Of a stretch of 64,000 nucleotides of DNA, positions 25,267 to 32,198 are shown one piece after another (position 1 is the first letter of the stretch; each line of letters starts with the position of its first letter). The notes below the pieces were generated by a model, which was not told the origin of the DNA, did no database searches, and saw only the letters and a list, made by a program, of their open reading frames with translations. The DNA comes from CAVSJJ01 sp963771015 (GTDB lineage Bacteria; Actinomycetota; Actinomycetes; Actinomycetales; Dermatophilaceae). The stretch covers positions 248,001 through 312,000 of the forward strand of contig CAVYRN010000007.1 of assembly GCA_963771015.1 (NCBI GenBank), given 5' to 3'. A program made the position numbers and the translations under genes.

Positions 25267-27486
25267 GTGACCCGCCGAGCCCCCGCCGTGATCCTCGCGG
25301 CCGTCGCGGTGGTCATCGGCGTCGTCGTCCCGGCCTACGCGATGACCCGGGGCGGGACCGAGCACCCGGCCGCTGCGGCGGCCGCGAGCGCCGTCCCGGC
25401 GGCCGACGCCCAACCGGGGACGGGCGCGGTCGTCCTCATCGGCACCGGCGGTCTGACCTGGAACGATGTGAGCAAGAAGACGACCCCGAACCTGTGGACC
25501 CTGCTTCGGGACGGCTCGTCGGCCGCGATGTCGATCCGGTCGGTCTACACGAACGCCTGCCCGATCGACGGTTGGCTCGGGGTGTCCTCCGGCGGCCGGG
25601 CCGCCGCCGACCGGACCGGCCTGTCCGCGAACCCCCAGGACCGGCCCTGTCCGGGCGTGCCGCCGGTCGGCGCGGACGGCGTCGTCCCGAACTGGACGCA
25701 GTACGTCGCCGCGGCGAACGCGACCCGCTTCGACTCCCGGCTCGGGCTGCTCGGCGACACGGCCGCCGCGAACAACGTCTGCATCAAGGCCATCGGACCC
25801 GGGGCCGGGGTCGCGGCCGCTCGCAGCGACGGCACGGTGGCGCGGTACTCCGTCTTCGACCCCGCCACGCTGCTCACCGACATCGCCGGCTGTCCCATCG
25901 CCATCGTCGACGTCGGGTCCCTGCGCGACCCGGCCGACGTCGTCGAGGGCGAGACGACGACCGGAACCCGGGCCCAGCAGGTCGCCGCCATCGACGCACG
26001 CATCGGACAGGTCATCGACGCGGCCCCCAACGGCGCGGACTTCATCGTCGCCAGCCTGTCCGACGCGGGGCGGAGCGAACGGCTCCGGCTCGTCGTCGCC
26101 CGCGGCCCGGACTATGGGCCGGGCGAGCTCTACTCCCCGTCGACCCGCCAGCCGGGGCTCGTCCAGGCCCAGGACCTCACCGTGACCGTGCTGAGCCGCG
26201 TCCGCATTCCCCTGCCGCCCGGGCTCGGGGGCGCCACCCTGGAGTCGGGCACCGCCCCGGACAACTCCGACGAGCGGGCGAGCGCCCGGCTCAAGGCGCT
26301 CGTCGACTACGACGAGGCCAGCCACGCGGTCCACGCCCTCGTCCCACCCTTCTTCATGGCGTTCGCCTACGGCCAGCTCCTCATCTACCTCTACGTGCTG
26401 CTCGTGTGGAAGGGCCGGATCGGGTCCCCCGGCAAGCGGATCACCGCGCTGGTCTGGGTGCGCCGGGTCGCGGTGAGCGCCGCCTCCGTGCCTGCATCGA
26501 CGTTCCTCGCCAACCTCATCCCGTGGTGGCGTTTCCCGATCCCGATGGTCTCGGTCGTCCTCTCGGTGGCCCTGTTCGTCCTCCTCATCACGGGGACAGC
26601 CCTGTCCGGGCCCTGGTCGCGCTCACCCGTCGGGCCGCTCATCGTCGTCTCCGGCGTGACGATGAGCGTCCTCGCCGTCGACGTCATGACCGGGTCACGG
26701 CTCCAGCTCTCCTCGCTCATGGGCCTCCAGCCCGTCGTCGCCGGACGGTTCTACGGCATGGGGAACGTCACCTTCGCCCTGTTCGCGACCTCGGCACTGC
26801 TGTTGGCCACCGGGCTGGCCAGCCTCGTCGTCCGGCAGAGCCGGACCAGAGCAGCCGCCATCGTCATCATCATCGGCGCCGCCGCGGTTCTCGTCGACGG
26901 TGCGCCGTTCTGGGGAGCGGACGGTGGCGGACCGCCCGCACTCGTCCCGGGCCTGGCCTACTTCGTCCTCACCATCCTCGGTATCGCCATGACCTGGAAG
27001 CGGGGCCTGCTCATCGCCGTCGGCTCCGCCCTGCTCTTCCTCGCCGTCGGCTTCGCCGACTGGCTGCGGCCGCCCGACAGCCGGACCCACCTCGGCGCGT
27101 TCATCCAGGCGATGATCGACGGGAACGCCTCGGACATCGTCATCCGGAAGGCGCAGCAGAACCTCGAGATCCTCCGCGGCAACATGCCCCTCACCCTGCT
27201 CGTCCCGGCCGCCCTCATCTTCGTCTTCTACGTCCTGGCCAGGCCGACGTCCTGGGGCTCACGCTCCCTGCAGCGGTCCATCGAGGTCGTCCCCACCCTG
27301 CGGGCGGGGCTCATCGCCGTGCTCGTCATGGTGACGATCGGCTTCGCCATCAACGACTCGGGCGTTGCCATCCCCGCGGTCGCGGCGACCGTCGGCGTGC
27401 CCCTCATCGTGTCCGTCGCCGTCCGCACCCTCGAGGACGAGGTCCGGGCGAACGCCCCCACCCGGGCCACCCGGCGCAGACGCTGA
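25267..27486 (+). CDS. Large membrane protein with alkaline-phosphatase-like N-terminal domain
   Basis: A 739-residue protein: a signal-anchor helix (residues 8-25), an extracytoplasmic domain to about 360, then about ten membrane helices. The outer domain begins VVLIGTGGLTWNDV and continues TTPNLWTLLRDGS and CPIDGWLGVSSG, the order of metal-site and nucleophile segments in alkaline-phosphatase-fold enzymes, and later AIVDVGSLRDP and SLSDAG. The first Asp of the usual GxDG motif is replaced (GTGG), so catalysis is uncertain. Similar proteins occur in actinobacteria without a known role. Placement between a cation transporter and a glycosyltransferase suggests an envelope function. Confidence 0.72.
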   Translation: MTRRAPAVILAAVAVVIGVVVPAYAMTRGGTEHPAAAAAASAVPAADAQPGTGAVVLIGTGGLTWNDVSKKTTPNLWTLLRDGSSAAMSIRSVYTNACPIDGWLGVSSGGRAAADRTGLSANPQDRPCPGVPPVGADGVVPNWTQYVAAANATRFDSRLGLLGDTAAANNVCIKAIGPGAGVAAARSDGTVARYSVFDPATLLTDIAGCPIAIVDVGSLRDPADVVEGETTTGTRAQQVAAIDARIGQVIDAAPNGADFIVASLSDAGRSERLRLVVARGPDYGPGELYSPSTRQPGLVQAQDLTVTVLSRVRIPLPPGLGGATLESGTAPDNSDERASARLKALVDYDEASHAVHALVPPFFMAFAYGQLLIYLYVLLVWKGRIGSPGKRITALVWVRRVAVSAASVPASTFLANLIPWWRFPIPMVSVVLSVALFVLLITGTALSGPWSRSPVGPLIVVSGVTMSVLAVDVMTGSRLQLSSLMGLQPVVAGRFYGMGNVTFALFATSALLLATGLASLVVRQSRTRAAAIVIIIGAAAVLVDGAPFWGADGGGPPALVPGLAYFVLTILGIAMTWKRGLLIAVGSALLFLAVGFADWLRPPDSRTHLGAFIQAMIDGNASDIVIRKAQQNLEILRGNMPLTLLVPAALIFVFYVLARPTSWGSRSLQRSIEVVPTLRAGLIAVLVMVTIGFAINDSGVAIPAVAATVGVPLIVSVAVRTLEDEVRANAPTRATRRRR

Positions 27487-27547
27487 GTGCGGCACCCGGC
27501 CGGGGAACGCGGCCTCCCGCGCTGAGTTCGGTCCGCCGCGGCGGCTC

Positions 27548-27632
27548 CTAACCTCTGCTAGCAGAGGTTCGTAAACTCAGCAGAAGGCGGAACCTCTGCT
27601 GAGTCGCCCAACGTCTGCTAGCAGAGGTTAGG
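27548..27632. repeat. Nested palindromic element (two copies of a 20-bp palindrome plus inner hairpin)
   Basis: AACCTCTGCTAGCAGAGGTT is a perfect palindrome at 27550-27569. A second copy with one mismatch is at 27610-27629. Between them ACTCAGCAGA (27575-27584) and TCTGCTGAGT (27595-27604) form a perfect inner stem. The outer copies also pair with each other, since the element reads CTAACC at one end and GGTTAG at the other. It is not coding. It lies in the 442-bp gene-free interval 27487-27928. Confidence 0.85.
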
Positions 27633-27684
27633 GGGCGGGGAGTGGAGACGAGATGCGGGCGGCTGGACGGTTGTGGGCGGGGAG

Positions 27685-27930
27685 GGTGGACCACCCCGAC
27701 GACGCCGGCCAGGCCGAACGGGGCGAAGGCCGCGACCTTGACCGCTCGGGGCACGGCCAGGCCCCTGCCTCGACCTTGACCGCTCGGGGCACGGCCAGGC
27801 CCCTGCCGCGACCTTGACCGCTCGGGGCACGGCCAGGCCCTGCCCGGCGAGCAGCACCGGGCCGACCCGGGTGGCGCCGGTTCCCCGGACGCCGTCGGAG
27901 TAGTCGTTGGCGTAGCCGACGCCCACCCTC
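27685..27930 (-). pseudogene. menA: Decayed menA fragment (DHNA polyprenyltransferase)
   Basis: Reading the minus strand from 27930, the translation is VGVGYANDYSDGVRGTG, then RVGPVLLAGQGLAVPRAVKVA, and after a repeated stretch AFAPFGLAGVVGVV. This follows the order of actinobacterial MenA, which prenylates 1,4-dihydroxy-2-naphthoate for menaquinone and has the prenyl-diphosphate site NDYSDG. Only about 60 of the expected 290-300 residues remain, with no start and no C-terminal half, and a 38-bp tandem duplication shifts the frame. It begins exactly at the stop codon of the glycosyltransferase. A functional menA must be elsewhere if the organism makes menaquinone. Confidence 0.72.
27733..27844. 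repeat. Three tandem copies of a 38-bp unit within the menA fragment
   Basis: Copies begin at 27733, 27771 and 27809; the last lacks one C. Each begins CGACCTTGACCGCTCGGGGC. On the minus strand the unit encodes QGLAVPRAVKV of MenA. Because 38 is not a multiple of three, each copy shifts the reading frame. Confidence 0.9.
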
Positions 27931-28681
27931 AGCGGCGCCGCGCGAGCCGGCGGGCGGTGAGGGCGAGCCAGACATCGCGGTACTGCGCGGCCCGGTGGAG
28001 CTGGCTGCGCAGGTCGGTCCCGCTCACCCGGTGCTGCAGCTCGCACGGCACCTCGAGAACGCGGAGCCCGGCGCGGAGCACATCGACGGTGAGGCCGACC
28101 TCGACCCCCCAGCCGCGGGCCAGCGGCGAGGCTGCGGCATACGCCTCGGCGGTGAGGCAGCGCATGCCGGAGAGCGGCTGGACGGGGCGGAAGCCGGTGA
28201 GCCGCTCGATGCCGTCCCGCGCCAGGCGCACGACGAACCCGTGACCACCCCCGGAGATCAGCTGCGGCGGCAGGGTCGCGACGGCCATGTCCGCCTCGCC
28301 GTTCGCGACGGGGACGACGAGCACGGACAGGTTCGCCGCGGTGTCCTTGAGATCGCCGTCGACGAAGAGCAGGTGCCGGGGCGGCCGCCCCTCCCTCTCC
28401 TCGTCCGAGTGCAGCCGGGCGACGCCGGTCTGCAGCGCCGCGGCCTTGCCCCGGTTGCGCGGATGGCGCACGACGACGGCACCCGCGCTCCTCGCCACGC
28501 GGGCCGTGTCGTCGGAGCTGCCGTCGTCGACGACGACGACGGTGTCGACCTCCGGCAGGGCCCAGACGGCCTCGAGGGTGGCGGCGATCCGGTCCGCCTC
28601 GTCCTTGCAGGGGACGATGGCGGCGACCCCCGGGTGCTGCGCCCGCTGGGCCGGCACCGGTGCGGTGCTCTCGTCGGCCAT
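27929..28681 (-). CDS. Family 2 glycosyltransferase (DPM1/GpgS-like)
   Basis: The 250-residue soluble GT-A enzyme has IVPCKDEADRI at the nucleotide site, VVVDDGSSDDT, the metal-binding motif FVDGDLKD (DXD), and LSGMRCLT before a GVEVGLTVDVL segment. It would transfer a sugar from a nucleotide donor, such as GDP-mannose or UDP-glucose, to a polyprenyl phosphate or phosphoglycerate. No membrane helix is present. ATG 28681 is 8 bp from the DUF5926 stop, indicating an operon. The acceptor is not determined. It could supply polyprenyl-sugar to the GT-C-like protein at 16.8 kb, though that is speculative. Confidence 0.85.
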   Translation of the reverse strand: MADESTAPVPAQRAQHPGVAAIVPCKDEADRIAATLEAVWALPEVDTVVVVDDGSSDDTARVARSAGAVVVRHPRNRGKAAALQTGVARLHSDEEREGRPPRHLLFVDGDLKDTAANLSVLVVPVANGEADMAVATLPPQLISGGGHGFVVRLARDGIERLTGFRPVQPLSGMRCLTAEAYAAASPLARGWGVEVGLTVDVLRAGLRVLEVPCELQHRVSGTDLRSQLHRAAQYRDVWLALTARRLARRR

Positions 28682-28689
28682 CGGGATCC

Positions 28690-29583
28690 CTAGCGCAGGG
28701 TGACCTGGCGGCTCAGCAGGCCCGACCTCGCCCGCCGCTCCTCGGCACCGAGCGGGGCGTCGGAGGCCAACGCCTCGGCATACCGCTCCCCCCAGGCCGC
28801 GAGCCGGCTCTCGTAGTCCTCGGCCTCCAGAGCGGGGTCGAGGTCCCACACCGGGACGAGCAGCCCACCGGACCGGAAGGCACCGAGCAACCGGGTGTCC
28901 GCACCGAGTGCGTCCGCACCGGCCGCGTGCAGCCGGGCCAGCGCGTCGGTCGCCGCGTCCTCGTCGTCGGGAAGGACGAGCCGGACATGGGTGCGGTCGC
29001 CGACCCGGACCCAGTAGGCCGCGGGGAGGGCGGACATCCGGACGGTCGGGACGATGGCCTCGTTGGCCCGCTCGAGGGAGGCCTGCCCCTCGTCGTCGAG
29101 GTCCTGGCCCTCGACCCAGAAGTCGAACCCGTCGTGCAGCTCGACGCTGAACGGGGCGGTGGTGTCGATGAGGTCCTGCAGCCGCGGCGTCGCGATGGTC
29201 GGTGTCGGGACGGCGAGCAGCGGCGTCCCGGGCTCGAGAGCGAGCGTCGCGAGCATCTGGCCGGCGAGGTCCCGGGAGGCGTCGCCGGACGACCCCCCCG
29301 ACTGGGTCGCGACGAGCAACCGGCCGTCCTTGCGGTGCAGGCCGGGCCAGGCCAGCGGGAGCACGGTCGTCAGGAGGATCTCGGCACCACCCGCCGGCGC
29401 GTGCGGACCGACGAGGCTGACGACCGCGGTCGCGGCCGGGAGGATCTCGCGGATCGCGACCCACTCGGCCTCCCCCGGCAGGCCGGCGAACGGCCGGGGC
29501 TCGAAGGGGACCGGTTCGGCGCGCACCCGTGCGGGGGCGCCGGAGCCGTCCGTGTGACGGCGACGTCGAGATGCCTTACCCAT
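28690..29583 (-). CDS. DUF5926 family protein
   Basis: A 297-residue protein starting MGKASRRRRHTDG, a basic N-terminus typical of this actinobacterial family, followed by a conserved globular region (FAGLPGEAEWVAIREILPAATA, then DFWVEGQDLDDEG). The family has no known function; members are sometimes labelled as SecA-related because of the basic end, but I see no SEC-C zinc motif. The start is supported by TAGGGT 7 nt upstream. It is followed closely by a glycosyltransferase gene. I cannot propose a reaction. Confidence 0.82.
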   Translation of the reverse strand: MGKASRRRRHTDGSGAPARVRAEPVPFEPRPFAGLPGEAEWVAIREILPAATAVVSLVGPHAPAGGAEILLTTVLPLAWPGLHRKDGRLLVATQSGGSSGDASRDLAGQMLATLALEPGTPLLAVPTPTIATPRLQDLIDTTAPFSVELHDGFDFWVEGQDLDDEGQASLERANEAIVPTVRMSALPAAYWVRVGDRTHVRLVLPDDEDAATDALARLHAAGADALGADTRLLGAFRSGGLLVPVWDLDPALEAEDYESRLAAWGERYAEALASDAPLGAEERRARSGLLSRQVTLR

Positions 29584-29590
29584 GCGGCTC

Positions 29591-29596
29591 ACCCTA
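29591..29596 (-). promoter_or_regulatory. -10 box, leaderless DUF5926 gene
   Basis: TAGGGT on the minus strand ends 7 nt before ATG 29583. Confidence 0.5.
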
Positions 29597-29633
29597 ATGG
29601 GCCGAGGTGGCGCGCCGGCGACGCGGGCCGGGC

Positions 29634-30146
29634 TCAGGTGGCGCGGCGCCGCGTCGGCCCGCCGAGGGAGGCCCAGACTGTCACGCAGCCCCGCTCCTCG
29701 ACGACCCCCCACTCGTGGGCGAGCGAGCGGACGATCCGCAGCCCGCGACCGGCGGGGGACCACACGGCGCGCGGCGCCGGACGCGGGCTCGTCGCACCGC
29801 CGCCGTCGGTGACGTCGATCTCGACGATCGTGCCGCGGACCTTCCACTTCACCCGCATCGTGCCGTCGGCGAGCGGCGTCGCGTGGCGCACGGCGTTCGC
29901 GACAAGCTCGGAGACGACGATCTCGGCCTCGTCGACGAGCTGTTCGGGCAGGCCGCGCGCCTCGAGGTCGAGGACGAGGGCGTGCCGGACATGGCCGACC
30001 GAGGCGGCGGACCACGCGGCCCGGATGATCTGCCCCGACCCGTCCCCGGCCGCCCCGCTCAGGTCGATGATCTCGTCGGACAACGCCACACGCCCGCTCC
30101 CAAACGTGGGAACAGGCTCAGTTGACGACTGCTTCGGGACGCTCAC
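29634..30146 (-). CDS. RsbW-like anti-sigma/serine kinase (HATPase_c_2)
   Basis: A 170-residue protein with a GHKL ATPase domain: N box ELVANAVRHA, G1 box DVTDGGG and the loop PAGRGLRIVRSLAHEWGV. It matches stand-alone HATPase_c_2 proteins, which bind sigma factors or anti-anti-sigma factors and can phosphorylate serine. A Pro-to-Arg-rich N-terminal extension of about 35 residues precedes the domain. GTG 30146 is 9 nt from TACCAT; the longer upstream frame is antisense to the GDPD gene and lacks similarity. No partner anti-anti-sigma gene is adjacent, as is common for the large actinobacterial set of such proteins. Confidence 0.85.
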   Translation of the reverse strand: MSVPKQSSTEPVPTFGSGRVALSDEIIDLSGAAGDGSGQIIRAAWSAASVGHVRHALVLDLEARGLPEQLVDEAEIVVSELVANAVRHATPLADGTMRVKWKVRGTIVEIDVTDGGGATSPRPAPRAVWSPAGRGLRIVRSLAHEWGVVEERGCVTVWASLGGPTRRRAT

Positions 30147-30155
30147 CAAGCAGAC

Positions 30156-30161
30156 ATGGTA
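30156..30161 (-). promoter_or_regulatory. -10 box of the RsbW-like gene
   Basis: TACCAT on the minus strand ends 9 nt before GTG 30146 and lies in the 20-bp gap before the GDPD stop codon. Confidence 0.4.
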
Positions 30162-30166
30162 ACGAA

Positions 30167-30997
30167 TCAGACGTTCGCCGACAGCCGATCCAGTGCAACA
30201 GCCGGTCTGTTCGTGATGATGACGTCGACACCGAGGTCCACGCATCGCTCGATATCGGCGACCGTGTCGGCCGTCCACACGTAGACCTGGTGGCCGCGTC
30301 GCTGGTGCGCACGGACCATCTTCGCGCTCCGACGGACGATCTTCATGTCGATGCCGACGGCGTGGACTCCCCGGGGCAACGACCCGTCCCACGAGAGCGC
30401 AGGCAGCCCGCGCTCGACGAGGTAGACGAGCGGGACCCGGGGCGCAAGCGCCCGGAACCGTTGCAGGGCCACGGCGGAGAACGACATGACCCGGACCGCC
30501 GGCAGCCCGGGGCGGTCTCCGTCGGCGAGCCCGTAGTCGCGCAGCACCTCGACGAGGCGACGCTCGACGAGGCCACCGTAGCGGGTCGGGTGCTTGGTCT
30601 CGATGAGCGTGACGAGCCCGTGGTCCTGGGCGACGAGCGCGTCGAGGAGCCTGCGGAGCGTCAGCAGCCGGCCACGCTCGGGGTCGAAGTCCGGCGACTC
30701 GGGGTCGTCCAGGCTCTCCCGCTTCTTCCACGAGGCGAAGTCGAGCCGTTCGAGGTTCGCGAGCTCCAGGGTGGACACCACGCCGCGGCCGTTGCTCGTG
30801 CGGTCGACCCGGCGGTCGTGCACACAGACGAGATGGGCGTCGGCCGTCAGCCGGACGTCGCACTCGACGCCGGCTGCGCCGTCCTTGATCGCCCTGACAT
30901 AGGCACCCAGGGTGTGCTCCGGCTCGTCGTCGCTGGCCCCCCTGTGGGCGATGACCAAAGGGGTATGCCGCACAACCGCCTCAGGCAGTTCGCTCAC
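30167..30997 (-). CDS. Glycerophosphodiester phosphodiesterase
   Basis: The 276-residue enzyme has the GDPD motifs IAHRGASDDEPEHTLGAY (His-Arg and Glu-His ligands, about residues 17-34), VECDVRLTADAHLVCVHD (metal-binding Glu/Asp and catalytic His) and IETKHPT. It hydrolyses glycerophosphodiesters to glycerol 3-phosphate and an alcohol, with Ca2+ or Mg2+. There is no signal peptide with this start, so it is probably cytoplasmic. GTG 30997 (VSELPEAVVRHTP) is preceded by GGAG; longer starts give sequence unlike the family. Together with the lipases at 20 kb it could recycle phospholipid headgroups. Confidence 0.92.
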   Translation of the reverse strand: MSELPEAVVRHTPLVIAHRGASDDEPEHTLGAYVRAIKDGAAGVECDVRLTADAHLVCVHDRRVDRTSNGRGVVSTLELANLERLDFASWKKRESLDDPESPDFDPERGRLLTLRRLLDALVAQDHGLVTLIETKHPTRYGGLVERRLVEVLRDYGLADGDRPGLPAVRVMSFSAVALQRFRALAPRVPLVYLVERGLPALSWDGSLPRGVHAVGIDMKIVRRSAKMVRAHQRRGHQVYVWTADTVADIERCVDLGVDVIITNRPAVALDRLSANV

Positions 30998-31110
30998 TGC
31001 TCCAGCCTGCCAGATCGACCCCCCCGGAACGCGACATTCGTGAGACGTTTCGGTGAACGCCGCGTCACAGTGCGTCGGCCTCGTGCGCGGGCTCACAGGA
31101 CGGGGCGGCA

Positions 31111-31116
31111 TACCGT
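31111..31116 (+). promoter_or_regulatory. -10 box (in GGCATACCGT) of sigma factor gene
   Basis: TACCGT overlaps the heptamer GGCATAC and ends 9 nt before GTG 31126. Confidence 0.42.
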
Positions 31117-31125
31117 TGACCCACT

Positions 31126-31608
31126 GTGAGCCTGCCGCCCTTCCAACGCCTCGTCGACGCCCACTGGCGCGACGTCGCCCGCCTCGCGCACGCCCTCGCC
31201 GGGCCCGTCGACGGCGACGACGTGGCCCAACAGGCGTGGACCCAGGCGCTGGCGGCCTACCCCCGCCTGACGAGCACGAGGAACCTGCGCGGCTGGCTGC
31301 TCACCATCACCCATCGGTGCGCGATGGACGTCCACCGGGGGCGGGCCCGGCGGGCCGTCCCGCACGACGACCCCGCCTCGCTGGCCGAGGCCCCGGCGGT
31401 GGCCGCACCCGACCCGGGCGACGACGACCTGTGGGAGCGGGTGGCGGTGCTGCCCCGACGCCAGCGCGAGGCCGTCGTCCTGCGCTACGTCGGCGACCTG
31501 GACCACCGCGCCATCGCGGCGGCGCTCGACACCACGCCGACGATGAGCCGGCGACTGGTCAGCGACGCCCTCGCCGCGCTCCGCCTCACCCTGGAGGACC
31601 CGTCATGA
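31126..31608 (+). CDS. ECF-like RNA polymerase sigma factor
   Basis: A 160-residue protein with sigma region 2 (LVDAHWRDVARLAHALAG, then DDVAQQAWTQALAAYPRL and RGWLLTITHRCAMDVHR) and region 4 (LPRRQREAVVLRYVGDLDHRAIAAALDTTPTMSRRLVSDALAALR). Length and the absence of region 3 make it an ECF (group 4) factor. It would direct RNA polymerase to a small regulon. No anti-sigma gene is adjacent. Its stop overlaps the start of the alkylguanine methyltransferase gene by 4 bp, so the two are translated together, which suggests a link to alkylation or related stress. Confidence 0.85.
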   Translation: MSLPPFQRLVDAHWRDVARLAHALAGPVDGDDVAQQAWTQALAAYPRLTSTRNLRGWLLTITHRCAMDVHRGRARRAVPHDDPASLAEAPAVAAPDPGDDDLWERVAVLPRRQREAVVLRYVGDLDHRAIAAALDTTPTMSRRLVSDALAALRLTLEDPS

Positions 31609-32195
31609 CCAACCCCTTCACGAGCTTCGCGCCGACGATCGTGCCGCCCCGGATGCCGGCGACCGATGTGTCCTATGTCGTCGAGGACACGGCGGTGGGC
31701 CGGCTGCTCCTGGCGGTGACCGACGCGGGTGTCCTCGTGGCGAGCGTCTACGCGCCCGACGGGGCCGCCGAGGACCGGGCGCTCCAGCGGCTCGCCGACC
31801 GGGTGAGCCCCCGGGTGCTCCGCCGGCCGGCGCCACTCGACGACGCCCGCCGGGAGCTCGCGGCGTACCTCGCGGGGGGAACCCGCGCGCTCGCCCACCG
31901 CACCGACCTCGTCCTGGCGACCCCGTTCCAGCGTGAGGTGCTCTCGACCCTCGCCCACGAGGTCGGCTACGGCGAGCGGACGACCTACGGCGGCCTCGCC
32001 GCGGCGGCCCATCACCCCGGCGCGGCCCGGGCGGTCGGCACGGCGCTCGGGCACAACCCGCTGTGCGTCTTCGTCCCGTGCCACCGGGTCCTGCCCGCGG
32101 GCGGGTCGCTGGGCGGCGCCGTCGGTGGGTATGCCGGTGGGCCGCACGCGAAGGCCTACCTCCTCGAGCTCGAGGAGGCGGGCGCCGCGGGGTAG
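31605..32195 (+). CDS. ogt: Methylated-DNA-[protein]-cysteine S-methyltransferase
   Basis: The 196-residue protein carries the active-site motif VPCHRVL (acceptor Cys) and GERTTYGGLAAAA with the helix-turn-helix used for DNA binding; ALGHNPLCVFVPCHRV is classic. The N-terminal half is the variable ribonuclease-H-like domain. It removes O6-alkyl groups from guanine by irreversible transfer to its cysteine. There is no Ada-type N-terminal Zn domain, so it does not itself act as an alkylation-activated regulator. Coupling to a sigma factor through ATGA is the notable context. The stop is 3 bp from the convergent transporter gene. Confidence 0.94.
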   Translation: MTNPFTSFAPTIVPPRMPATDVSYVVEDTAVGRLLLAVTDAGVLVASVYAPDGAAEDRALQRLADRVSPRVLRRPAPLDDARRELAAYLAGGTRALAHRTDLVLATPFQREVLSTLAHEVGYGERTTYGGLAAAAHHPGAARAVGTALGHNPLCVFVPCHRVLPAGGSLGGAVGGYAGGPHAKAYLLELEEAGAAG

Positions 32196-32198
32196 GGC

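Noticed and set aside
27487..27930. Tandem 38-bp units and palindromes considered as a CRISPR array
   Set aside because: The repeats are contiguous with no spacers, lie within a menA fragment, and no cas gene is present.
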